Source: an uncultured Blautia sp. (GTDB lineage: Bacteria; Bacillota; Clostridia; Lachnospirales; Lachnospiraceae). Taken from it: a stretch of DNA of 12,465 nt. The stretch covers positions 1 to 12,465 of the forward strand of contig CAKRKL010000057.1 of NCBI GenBank assembly GCA_934358405.1, in the 5' to 3' direction. Every line of letters starts with the position of its first letter. Position 1 is the stretch's first letter. The notes beneath the pieces were generated by a model. That model saw nothing but the letters and a program-made list of their open reading frames with translations, had not been told where the DNA came from and ran no database searches. Position numbers and translations under genes: made by a program. This document shows positions 5,767-12,465 of the stretch, piece by piece.

Positions 5767-7095
5767 TCACAGTTCTTTTTTTACAGACGGAACTTCTTCC
5801 GTGGTAATCTCCGGAGTATCCTTTGGTGTAGGTGTGGGAGAAGGGGAGACATCCGGTGCAATCATTTCAGCCAGATAGAATCCGTTGTCTACAAGGATCT
5901 GATAATTATCCTTGTCAATAAGGTCACCGCCGCAGGTCACCGTGCCGATAATTTTCACACCATTGTCATACTGTGAGTAGTTGCTTACTTCCACATCCTC
6001 CCCCTTCAGATAAGTGTTCACAAGCGTTACACAGGCTTCTGCAAGATCTCTTCTGTCCATCATCACAGTAAATCCCATTTTACCCTCTGCAATACACTTC
6101 ACAGCGTCCGCATCTGCATTTACCCCTGTAATGAGAGGCCAGTTCTCGTCTCCCGGGTAAATCTCCTTTTGTTCCAGAATATCCATTGCAGCCAGAGCAA
6201 ACATATCAGAAGCTGTACAGATAATATCCGGAGTCTTTTCAACTGAATAGAATTCATTGATTACAGAGGTAAGCTGTTTCATAGCAGAAGCTGTATTTGT
6301 ATCCATTATTCCCGTCTCATCAAAGGTAGCCTTACCAGAGCGACACACTAATGTACCGTCTTCTATGTATTCCTCCAGACCTTCCATAATTCCATTAAAC
6401 AGAAACAGGGAAGCCTCATCATCCGGCGATCCCATGAGAAATTCAATGGTACGGCATCCTCTGTCTTCCCGGACTTTATCAAGCTCTTCCTGCTTGATAA
6501 TATTCTTTGCAATTTCATTTCCTATGGAGCGAGTATCAAATGTCACATAATATTTGATCTTGTCTGTATCCATAATAAGCTTATCATAATCTATTACGGG
6601 AACAGATTGTTCCGAAGCTTCTTCCAGCACATCAGACAGTGCATAAGGATCCACAGGAGAAATTACCAGTGCCTTCAGGTTCTCATCCTGCAGTAATTCC
6701 CGAATCTGGCTGATCTGGGTATCTGCATCTTCTTTTGCAAAACAGATAGCTGCATCATAACCGTTCTCCTCAAAGCGGTTTTTCAGCTCAGTACGCTCTA
6801 AGCTGCCATTAATATCACTTTTTTCTTCGGGCAGCAAAATTCCAATCTTATCCAGAATCACTTCAGGAATCTGAGCTTCAGCAGTATTCGCCTCTTGGCT
6901 TCCATCGTTTTCTTTTGTATCGGATTTTTTTTCCTGATCTTTTTTCTCTTCTGCTTCTGTAGACTCTCCGTTTCCTTCCTTTTCTGTCTCAACGCTTTCT
7001 TTTACTGCCTTCGTAGCTTCGTTCTTGCCACAGCCGGCGAAAAAAGCACTGCAAACAAGAAGTCCTGTAAGAATTCCTGCAATTTGCTTTTTCAT
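5767..7095 (-). CDS. Sugar-type substrate-binding lipoprotein, solitary
   Basis: This resembles the periplasmic-type binding proteins of the ribose/xylose/multiple-sugar ABC importer class, anchored on the outer face of the membrane as a lipoprotein. The signal peptide ends in the lipobox FAGC with acceptor Cys22. Residues 24-78 are a highly charged, Glu/Lys-rich linker; the two-lobe binding domain runs about 81-408, with ALVISPVDPYALSDVLEEA (142-160), VIDYDKLI (167-174) and YYVTFD (182-187) matching the XylF/ChvE style of fold. A Ser-Pro-Thr-Pro tail ends the protein (414-442). It is 442 residues, longer than usual because of the linker and tail. No ABC ATPase or permease gene adjoins it; the gene 19 bases upstream is a regulator, so sensing or an unlinked transporter are both possible. 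The ligand is unknown. Confidence 0.82.
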   Translation of the reverse strand: MKKQIAGILTGLLVCSAFFAGCGKNEATKAVKESVETEKEGNGESTEAEEKKDQEKKSDTKENDGSQEANTAEAQIPEVILDKIGILLPEEKSDINGSLERTELKNRFEENGYDAAICFAKEDADTQISQIRELLQDENLKALVISPVDPYALSDVLEEASEQSVPVIDYDKLIMDTDKIKYYVTFDTRSIGNEIAKNIIKQEELDKVREDRGCRTIEFLMGSPDDEASLFLFNGIMEGLEEYIEDGTLVCRSGKATFDETGIMDTNTASAMKQLTSVINEFYSVEKTPDIICTASDMFALAAMDILEQKEIYPGDENWPLITGVNADADAVKCIAEGKMGFTVMMDRRDLAEACVTLVNTYLKGEDVEVSNYSQYDNGVKIIGTVTCGGDLIDKDNYQILVDNGFYLAEMIAPDVSPSPTPTPKDTPEITTEEVPSVKKEL

Positions 7096-7114
7096 TGAAA
7101 AGTCCTTTCTTTCA

Positions 7115-7729
7115 TTATTTATATTCTTTCAAAATTCCCTTCAGGTAATCACGGTATGCCTGTACTGCCCTTTTTGGCTTCACGATCACAGCGTCACGTC
7201 CCAGTCCTGCAAGCCAGCCAAAAAACTGTGGTGTCTCTTCCACATATACTGCTGCTGTAAAGGAATTAGACTCTTTTTCTTTGTACAGAGCACGATTTCC
7301 AAGTACTGACATTACCTCTTCTTTTCTCTTGCTGCTACACAGAAGCTTTATTGGTTTGTCGTCCTCAGAATCAGAAAAAGGAAGAAGCCACTCTGGTCTG
7401 GAGCTTTTCTGTGCCGCCAGGGTTTCCGGCATTTCCTTAACCGCTGTTTCCACAGCCTGCTGCTTTACTTCATCACTATTATCAGTCTGTACTGCTTTTG
7501 ATCCGATTACATAATAGCCTGTTGATTTTCCTCTTTTAAACTTAATGTCCATGCCAAAGTCTCTTAAGACTTCCATGTCATCATAGATACTTTTTCGCTC
7601 TGCACTTATCCCATATTCCTGAAGTCTTCCGAGAATTTCCTGCATAGTGCATGGATGAGTCTCATCAGTTCCATGAAGAATTTTTTCGAGATAAAGGATT
7701 TTTGCTTTTTGATTCATTGATTTTGCCAT
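7115..7729 (-). CDS. WYL-family type transcriptional regulator lacking the WYL domain (HTH + WCX)
   Basis: Residues 1-75 form a winged helix-turn-helix like those of WYL-domain regulators: KAKILYLEKIL, then MQEILGRLQEYGISAERKSI, DDMEVLRDFGMDI and the wing GKSTGYYV. Residues about 126-203 look like the C-terminal WCX domain (PIKLLCSSKRKEEVM ... FFGWLAGLGRDAVIVKPKRA ... YLKGILKEY). Between them is only a low-complexity linker of about 48 residues, where the family normally has the roughly 80-residue WYL ligand-binding domain; full-length relatives have about 300 residues against 204 here. The frame is intact. The binding-lipoprotein gene begins 19 bases downstream, so the two are almost surely co-transcribed. 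gatD ends 39 bases upstream with no terminator between. The ribosome binding site is weak (AAGGGGA). The assignment of the C-terminal domain is by eye. Confidence 0.75.
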   Translation of the reverse strand: MAKSMNQKAKILYLEKILHGTDETHPCTMQEILGRLQEYGISAERKSIYDDMEVLRDFGMDIKFKRGKSTGYYVIGSKAVQTDNSDEVKQQAVETAVKEMPETLAAQKSSRPEWLLPFSDSEDDKPIKLLCSSKRKEEVMSVLGNRALYKEKESNSFTAAVYVEETPQFFGWLAGLGRDAVIVKPKRAVQAYRDYLKGILKEYK

Positions 7730-7768
7730 ATCGTTCCCCTTATTTTTTATCGGTCTGTAATATTTCTG

Positions 7769-8494
7769 TCAGTTTTCTTTTACAAATCTGTGGTATACAT
7801 AATCATTTGCTGCCTTCTCTTCTGTATCATCAAGAGAAGCAAGCTCTATTGTTTTTCCGTATTTTTTCTCAAGTGCATGAGCAATCAGCCAGTCTGCCAG
7901 CTGCGGATTCTTAGGAAGCAGCGGACCGTGAAGATAGGTTCCGATCACATTCTTATACACTACGCCCTCATAGCCTGTTTTACCATCGTTTCCTGAGCCG
8001 TACAGAACCTTTCCAAGAGGCTTGCAGTTATTAATGCAGGTTCTTCCTCCGTGATTTTCAAAGCCTACTACCGGCATATCAAAAAGATCACTTTTCAGGA
8101 CAATATTACTGATCAGACGTCCCTCTCCCTGTTCGGTATAAAGATCCACCAGGTCAAGACCCGTGATGGTTCCCTGATCTGTCCTGTAGTATTTTCCAAG
8201 GAGCTGATAACCACCGCAAATGGCAATTACCACGCCTCCCTCTTCTACATATTTCTTGAAATCTGGCTGGATCTCTTTCAGCTTCTCGCAGACCAGCATC
8301 TGTTCCCTGTCTGAGCCTCCACCCAGAAGCACAATGTCCAATCTGGAAAAATCTATTTTGTCACCTAATTCAAATGCAATTGTTTCTGCCTCAATTCCGC
8401 GCCACTGGCAGCGTCGCATCAGGCACTGAATATTGCCTCTGTCTCCGTACAGATTCAGGAGATCAGGATATAAATGTCCGATTGTCAGTTTCAT
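7769..8494 (-). CDS. gatD: Lipid II isoglutaminyl synthase, glutaminase subunit GatD
   Basis: GatD hydrolyses glutamine and supplies ammonia to MurT, which amidates the alpha-carboxylate of D-Glu in lipid II to give D-isoglutamine; it works at the cytoplasmic face of the membrane. It is a CobB/CobQ-like class I glutamine amidotransferase of 241 residues. Visible: the N-terminal HLYPDLLNLYGDRGN, LLGGGSDREQ at 56-65, the nucleophile Cys93 in AICGGYQLLG, and the catalytic His189 in GTYLHGPLLPKNP. Arg126 in EGRLISN lies where S. aureus GatD has its conserved substrate-binding Arg. Its ATG overlaps the murT stop codon (ATGA at 8494-8491), so translation is coupled and the two subunits would be made together. 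Identity is firm given the pair. Confidence 0.95.
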   Translation of the reverse strand: MKLTIGHLYPDLLNLYGDRGNIQCLMRRCQWRGIEAETIAFELGDKIDFSRLDIVLLGGGSDREQMLVCEKLKEIQPDFKKYVEEGGVVIAICGGYQLLGKYYRTDQGTITGLDLVDLYTEQGEGRLISNIVLKSDLFDMPVVGFENHGGRTCINNCKPLGKVLYGSGNDGKTGYEGVVYKNVIGTYLHGPLLPKNPQLADWLIAHALEKKYGKTIELASLDDTEEKAANDYVYHRFVKEN

Positions 8495-9828
8495 TCCTTT
8501 TCTCCCTCCATTTTCTTAAGTATATTATGGGTGCCAAACAACGCAGTATAGTTTACAAGAACATAAAGGTTTCCTACACCATCTGCGATTCGCTTTCGAA
8601 TAGCAGTTTCCACATCCTCCTCCAAAAGCACCGGAATGTCCACATATTTCATGCGTAAGCGCATGTCCTGGCAACGTATTCCGCTAACCGTAATGGAATG
8701 TATGCTCTCATCCCCGAGTAGATCAAAATCCACATCCCAGAGCCAGGAAATATCTGTTCCGTCCTGGGCATTATCGTTAATGGTTATGATAATATCTTTT
8801 TGTGATTTGTCCTGCATTACTGCTGAAATATTCTGGTTGAAGCCCGCCGGATTCTTAGCAAGGTTCAGCATTACGCCTGTACCCTTGATGCGGAATTGCT
8901 CCATACGGCCGTTCTCCGGGTTAAACTGATTTAACATATCCTGAAAATGCTCTCCCGAAAAACCGGCTGTGCGAAGACCTGCATAGGCAGCCAAAATGTT
9001 ATATACATTGTAGAAGCCCTTGTAATTGGCTGTAAGGCGCTTGTCCTCCACCTGAAAAGAAAGCTGGTCTCCCACCTTCACATCACAGGCGTCATATTGA
9101 ATAGCTGGTCTTGCAAAGCCACAGGATGGACATCGGTAATCTCCAAGCTGACTGTAATGATAGAAGCTGTATTCCAGTTTCGCACCGCATTTCTTGCAGA
9201 AACGGCCCTCACGTATTTCATTTGCAGCACTTTTCTGAACAGGCTTGCTGATTCCATAGGTAATGTACGGATTACCGCTGTCCATAGCAAGATATGCAGA
9301 AAGAGCATCATCAGCATTGACGATTACCTGCAGCTTGGAAACGGAACGAATCATCTCTTCCAGAATATTCATGGTAATGTCAATTTCTCCGTAGCGGTCC
9401 AGCTGGTCTCGAAACAGATTGGTAAGAAGCATATAGTCTGGCTTCAAGCCTGGAAAAACGTGCCTTGTAGAAGCTTCATCAACTTCAATACAGGCGTAAT
9501 CTGCATCCAGCTTACCTGTAGGTCCTGCAGCAAGAACAAAAGCAGCTACAACGCCGTTTAGCATGTTAGAACCGGTATGATTGCATACCACCTTTTTTCC
9601 TTCTTTTTCCAGTGCTGCGCAAAGCATATTGTTTGTTGTTGTTTTTCCATTGGTCCCGCAGGTTACAAAGATTTTCTCCCGAACCTGTGAAGAAAGATCA
9701 TTCAGAATATGGGGATTTATCTTCAGTGCGATCTTACCGGCCCAGGTAACACCCTGGCGACCCATTTTCCTGCAGATAAAGCCTGCAATTTTCGCTGCCC
9801 ACACAGCAGCCATTGTTCTAATATTCAT
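8491..9828 (-). CDS. murT: Lipid II isoglutaminyl synthase, Mur ligase-like subunit MurT
   Basis: MurT is the ATP-dependent partner of GatD and activates the D-Glu carboxylate of lipid II for amidation. The protein has 445 residues, as expected. Domains in order: an N-terminal segment, the P-loop GTNGKTTTNN at 58-67, the Mur-ligase central domain (EVDEASTRHVFP at 115-126; LTNLFRDQLDRYGE), a four-cysteine zinc ribbon inserted at 211-236 (CKKC...CPSC), and the C-terminal DUF1727 domain, with the conserved NDNAQDGTDISWLWD at 351-365 that contains the catalytic acidic residues. The start is supported by AGGA 5 bases upstream. It follows the GDPD-like gene by 46 bases and overlaps gatD by 4 bases. 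Confidence 0.95.
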   Translation of the reverse strand: MNIRTMAAVWAAKIAGFICRKMGRQGVTWAGKIALKINPHILNDLSSQVREKIFVTCGTNGKTTTNNMLCAALEKEGKKVVCNHTGSNMLNGVVAAFVLAAGPTGKLDADYACIEVDEASTRHVFPGLKPDYMLLTNLFRDQLDRYGEIDITMNILEEMIRSVSKLQVIVNADDALSAYLAMDSGNPYITYGISKPVQKSAANEIREGRFCKKCGAKLEYSFYHYSQLGDYRCPSCGFARPAIQYDACDVKVGDQLSFQVEDKRLTANYKGFYNVYNILAAYAGLRTAGFSGEHFQDMLNQFNPENGRMEQFRIKGTGVMLNLAKNPAGFNQNISAVMQDKSQKDIIITINDNAQDGTDISWLWDVDFDLLGDESIHSITVSGIRCQDMRLRMKYVDIPVLLEEDVETAIRKRIADGVGNLYVLVNYTALFGTHNILKKMEGEKE

Positions 9829-9874
9829 GTGTATCCTAATCCTTTTTCAAGTGTTATATTCGTTTGTGATAAAA

Positions 9875-10732
9875 TTACTGTTCCAGATTTTCTGAAATCA
9901 GAGTATCGGTGCAAATGCCTTTTACTCCTCCATTCAAATATTCTCTGGCTTTTTCTTCATCATTTATGGTATAAATATATACCAAAATGTCTCGTTCGTC
10001 AAAAATTTTCTGTATTTCTTCTGACCAGTACTCCCAGTATAAACTCACCGCCTGAATTTTGTTAGTCTGGCAGAAGTCTGCAATGTCCTCCAGTTCCTCC
10101 ATAGAGTATTCCTGCCAAAGGGAATAAAGATAAGCCGGAAACCTGTACAAAGTCGAAGCTCCGGAATACATGGCAGGATTATACAATTCCGGAATAATCT
10201 GATCCAGGGTATGCTCCAGCCCAGATTGTATTGCAATTTCACGGTACTTGGCATAATCCTCCAGGGTTCTCTGGTAATTACGTACTGAATACTGTTTGGA
10301 ATCCAGAAGCACAAATGCATCCGGATATTCATCCAAAAGCATCAGAAGCTCTTTAAAGGACAGCGGCGTGTATTTTCCATAAATAGGTGTATTCAGAAAT
10401 TCTTCAGAAGATAATACCTTCTTCTTGTCACCCTCCCATTGCCCCATAGATTCTTTCCAATTGTGACGGCACACCCATACTCCGTCGCTGGTCAAAGAAA
10501 GATCTACTTCAAAAAGCCGGCACCCTTTGTCATAGTAATTGATAAAGCTTTCACGGGAATTCAAATATGTGAAACCATCAAGTCCTCCCAATGCGTGAGT
10601 TATGATATTGTAATTTTCCCAGTTAAATTCCGGCGTATTCACAGGAATTTCTTTTTCCACTGTGTATCCAGAAGAACCAGTGAGAATAAAAGCAGCTAAA
10701 CAGATCTCAATTAATAATATAATTCGTTTCAC
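9875..10732 (-). CDS. GDPD-like phosphodiesterase, membrane-anchored or exported
   Basis: This protein matches the glycerophosphodiester phosphodiesterase TIM-barrel family, which cleaves glycerophosphodiesters or related polymers. With the GTG start at 10732 it has 285 residues. A hydrophobic signal/anchor follows KR at residues 2-3, placing the catalytic part outside the membrane; no lipobox Cys is seen. Catalytic-type residues: His46 (ITHALGG), Glu75 and Asp77 (FEVDLSLTSDG) and His90 (CRHNW). The Arg that normally follows the first His (HRG) is replaced: here the motif is HALGG. I chose GTG because it has GGGGG 5 bases upstream and gives a clean signal peptide; the ATG at 10744 directly follows the rplQ terminator T-run and has no ribosome binding site. 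murT follows after 46 bases. The substrate is unknown; teichoic-acid or phospholipid-derived diesters are plausible. Confidence 0.8.
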   Translation of the reverse strand: MKRIILLIEICLAAFILTGSSGYTVEKEIPVNTPEFNWENYNIITHALGGLDGFTYLNSRESFINYYDKGCRLFEVDLSLTSDGVWVCRHNWKESMGQWEGDKKKVLSSEEFLNTPIYGKYTPLSFKELLMLLDEYPDAFVLLDSKQYSVRNYQRTLEDYAKYREIAIQSGLEHTLDQIIPELYNPAMYSGASTLYRFPAYLYSLWQEYSMEELEDIADFCQTNKIQAVSLYWEYWSEEIQKIFDERDILVYIYTINDEEKAREYLNGGVKGICTDTLISENLEQ

Positions 10733-10746
10733 AAATGCCCCCATAG

Positions 10747-10785
10747 AAAAAAAAGAGATATCTACGAAACGTAAATATCTCTTTT
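10747..10785 (-). terminator. Rho-independent terminator of the rpoA-rplQ operon
   Basis: A 16-bp stem (10770-10785 with 10751-10766, one G-U pair) closes a 3-base loop and is followed, reading leftwards, by eight T residues (10754-10747). It lies 26 bases after the rplQ stop codon. The T-run ends about 15 bases before the GTG proposed for the GDPD-like gene, leaving no space for a separate promoter after the terminator. Confidence 0.92.
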
Positions 10786-10811
10786 AATATGATCAGTAAT
10801 TCAGTTTCGAA

Positions 10812-11348
10812 TTAAACCAGCTCGATGAGCACTTCCATAGCGCCATCACCTTTACGCTGTCCAATCTTAACGATTCTGGTGTATCCACCGTTACGGTTAG
10901 CGTATTTTGGTGCGATCTCCTCGAACATTTTCTTAACCATATCTACTTCTTTAGTGTTTTTCTTCTTGCCAGCGCCCTTAGCCGGAACTTCTTTAACCGG
11001 GTAGAACACTTTCATCATCTGACGACGAGCATGAAGTCTGGATGGAGCATCTTTTGTGATCTGCTTCTCAACTTCATCGTAAACAGTTTTCTTCTTACCG
11101 TCTACAACTTCTTTTACTCTCTTGCCTTCAGCATCTTTTCTTGCAACCTTAGCTGTTACAGTAACAGTTTCAAAGTTGTCTTTCTCGCGAACTGCCATAG
11201 CTACAAGACCCTCAGCAATTTTGCGGATCTCTTTTGCTTTAGCTTCTGTTGTAACGATTTTTCCGTTGTATAACAGATTAGTTACCTGGTTTCTTAACAG
11301 AGCTTTTCTCTGGTCAGCTGTTCTGCTTAATTTTCTATATTTTGCCAT
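10812..11348 (-). CDS. rplQ: 50S ribosomal protein L17 with two lineage-specific insertions
   Basis: L17 is a protein of the large ribosomal subunit near the peptide-exit region. The N-terminal core (YRKLSRTADQRKALLRN, then IVTTEAKAKEIRKIAE) and C-terminal core (MFEEIAPKYANRNGGYTR, then GAMEVLIELV) are canonical. At 178 residues it exceeds the usual 112-130: a charged insertion at about 56-103 and a Lys/Gly-rich one at about 118-135 flank LHARRQMMKVFY. The start is supported by GGAGG with 8-9 bases of spacing. It lies downstream of rpoA, the normal distal end of the ribosomal-protein operon, and is followed by a strong terminator. Insertions of this kind occur in clostridial L17 proteins as far as I know; they are in frame and are not errors. 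Confidence 0.96.
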   Translation of the reverse strand: MAKYRKLSRTADQRKALLRNQVTNLLYNGKIVTTEAKAKEIRKIAEGLVAMAVREKDNFETVTVTAKVARKDAEGKRVKEVVDGKKKTVYDEVEKQITKDAPSRLHARRQMMKVFYPVKEVPAKGAGKKKNTKEVDMVKKMFEEIAPKYANRNGGYTRIVKIGQRKGDGAMEVLIELV

Positions 11349-11366
11349 TTAAATTTTCCTCCATCT

Positions 11367-11425
11367 GTGGGACAGCAGTCCACGCTTGTTCGGTCTTACT
11401 GGACTGCTGCTTAGCAAATTCCCAC
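11367..11425 (-). ncRNA. Two-tier hairpin in the rpoA-rplQ intergenic transcript, just before the rplQ ribosome binding site
   Basis: In the minus-strand RNA a 6-bp outer stem (11425-11420 with 11372-11367, GUGGGA/UCCCAC) stacks on a 10-bp perfect inner stem (11409-11400 with 11382-11373, CAGCAGUCCA/UGGACUGCUG). They are separated by a 10-base bulge on the 5' side only (11419-11410); the apical loop is 17 bases. The helix ends about 4 bases before the GGAGG of rplQ and has no U-run, so a role in translation control or RNA processing is more likely than termination. The 157-base gap also holds a weaker TACGA/TCGTA pair near 11437-11455. It resembles ribosomal-protein leader elements in placement; I do not recognise it as a named family. 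Confidence 0.6.
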
Positions 11426-11486
11426 TGTAATATGCTTACGAAAGTAACTGTCGTACACCGCAGCTACTTAAAAATGTCCTTGCAAT

Positions 11487-11501
11487 CACTGTAAAGCAGT
11501 G
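11487..11501 (-). other. Small hairpin 4 bases after the rpoA stop codon
   Basis: CACTG and CAGTG (11501-11497 with 11491-11487 in the transcript) flank a 5-base loop. There is no adjacent T-run, so it is not a terminator; it may stabilise the rpoA 3' end or be incidental. Confidence 0.35.
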
Positions 11502-11505
11502 GTTC

Positions 11506-12465
11506 TTACTCCTCTGTAGGCTGAAGCTGTAAGCCCAGCTCTTTCAACTTGGCAAGTACTTCCTCTAAAGACTTACGTCCAAGGTTACGTACTTTCATCA
11601 TGTCGTCAGAAGTCTTGTTGCAAAGCTCTTCAACTGTATTGATACCGGCTCTCTTCAGACAGTTATAAGAACGTACGGAGAGTTCAAGCTCATCAATGCT
11701 CATTTCAAGAACTTTTTCTTTTTCATTGTCTTCTTTCTCGATCATAACCTCAGCGGTCTTTGCATTCTCGGAAAGATCAATGAAAAGGCTTAAATGCTCG
11801 CTTAATACCTTTGCTGCAAGGCTTACTGCCTCGTCAGGATCAAGGGTACCATTTGTGTATACATCAAGTGTCAGCTTATCAAAGTCAGTCACCTGACCTA
11901 CACGTGTATTCTGCACAACCATGTTGACTCTGTCAACCGGACTGTAAATCGCATCAACTGCGATCACACCGATCGGCATGTCATCAGATTTGCCCTTATC
12001 CGCACTTACGTATCCGCGTCCCTTTGTAATGGTAAGTTCCATTGCAAGTCTGCAGTCCTTACCGCCATTTAAGGTAGCGATTACCTGATCCGGATTCATA
12101 ATCTCGATATCCTGGTCTGCCTGAATATCAGCAGCTGTTACAACGCCTTTACCTTCACACTCAATGTATGCAGTTTTCGGCTCATTGTCAGTACTGTTAT
12201 TCTTGATTGCAAGACTCTTCAGATTCATGATGATCTCTGTCACGTCTTCTTTAACGCCCGGAATTGAGCTGAATTCGTGAAGAACACCGTCAATCTTAAC
12301 CTGACTTACTGCTGCTCCCGGCAGGGAGGACAGCATAATTCTTCTAAGAGAATTGCCAAGTGTCGTACCGTAACCTCTCTCAAGAGGCTCTACAACGAAT
12401 CTTCCAAATTTTTTATCTTCAGATATCTCGGTAATTTCGATTTTTGGTTTATTAAAATCAAACAC
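11506..12465 (-). CDS. rpoA: DNA-directed RNA polymerase alpha subunit
   Basis: RpoA dimerises to nucleate RNA polymerase assembly, and its C-terminal domain contacts UP elements and activators. The N-terminal domain includes [31 protein letters not shown], the strongest family signature. After a charged linker ([13 protein letters not shown]), the C-terminal domain shows [22 protein letters not shown] and [16 protein letters not shown], the helix-hairpin-helix DNA-binding region. With 319 residues it is of normal length. The first codon is GTG at the very last bases of the window; the protein begins at the expected residue for clostridial RpoA, so the gene is probably complete, but its ribosome binding site lies outside. 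rplQ follows after 157 bases, a long gap for this operon. Confidence 0.97.
   Translation of the reverse strand: MFDFNKPKIEITEISEDKKFGRFVVEPLERGYGTTLGNSLRRIMLSSLPGAAVSQVKIDGVLHEFSSIPGVKEDVTEIIMNLKSLAIKNNSTDNEPKTAYIECEGKGVVTAADIQADQDIEIMNPDQVIATLNGGKDCRLAMELTITKGRGYVSADKGKSDDMPIGVIAVDAIYSPVDRVNMVVQNTRVGQVTDFDKLTLDVYTNGTLDPDEAVSLAAKVLSEHLSLFIDLSENAKTAEVMIEKEDNEKEKVLEMSIDELELSVRSYNCLKRAGINTVEELCNKTSDDMMKVRNLGRKSLEEVLAKLKELGLQLQPTEE

Noticed and set aside
8947..9561. A 204-codon open frame on the plus strand opposite murT
   Set aside because: It is antisense to a well-conserved gene, has no recognisable domain and low-complexity composition, and no ribosome binding site was apparent.
11367..11425. 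rpoA-rplQ hairpin as a terminator or as the known L17 downstream element
   Set aside because: There is no U-run, and the known element lies after rplQ, not before it.

Overview
The window looks like chromosome of a low-to-moderate GC anaerobic Bacillota, most likely a Lachnospiraceae-type clostridium. The basis is protein character: a clostridial single-chain type PurL N-terminus, an RpoA beginning MFDFNKP, an enlarged L17, MurT/GatD, an Nbp35-like Cys-rich Mrp, and strong AGGAGG-type ribosome binding sites. This is inference from sequence character, not from a database match. I see no phage, transposon, CRISPR array, tRNA or rRNA.

Layout, left to right. (1) 1-932, minus: 5' part of purL (purine synthesis), running off the left edge. 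(2) 1137-3287, plus: a LysR-type regulator and a class II aldolase, separated by an intergenic region with a perfect 9-bp inverted repeat around a -10-like hexamer, so a local regulator/target pair is likely. They end at a hairpin terminator shared with the convergent gene. (3) 3376-4653, minus: a CsoR-family metal/thiol-type repressor with an unusual His-rich N-terminal extension, followed by an Mrp/Nbp35-type Fe-S carrier ATPase. (4) 4752-5694: a 75-codon gene of unknown function (minus) and xpt (plus), diverging from back-to-back promoters; the minus promoter is a perfect TTGACA-N17-TATAAT. (5) 5767-10732, minus: a collinear cluster read as GDPD-like phosphodiesterase, murT, gatD, a WYL-type regulator that lacks its WYL domain, and a solitary sugar-type substrate-binding lipoprotein, ending at a bidirectional terminator shared with xpt. 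(6) 10812-12465, minus: rpoA and rplQ, the distal end of the ribosomal-protein/RNA-polymerase operon, with a structured intergenic RNA between them and a strong terminator after rplQ.

How the genes work together: murT-gatD encode the two-subunit enzyme that amidates D-Glu of lipid II and are translationally coupled by an ATGA overlap. The GDPD-like envelope protein upstream and the regulator/binding-lipoprotein pair downstream form a candidate envelope-related transcription unit, but a functional link is inference. purL and xpt are the synthesis and salvage arms of purine metabolism and are not adjacent.

The least conventional signals are the His-rich CsoR extension, the WYL-less regulator beside an orphan binding protein, the two-tier RNA hairpin in front of rplQ with two insertions in L17 itself, and the strongly promoted unknown 75-aa gene. 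No single region is clearly a wholly new system.
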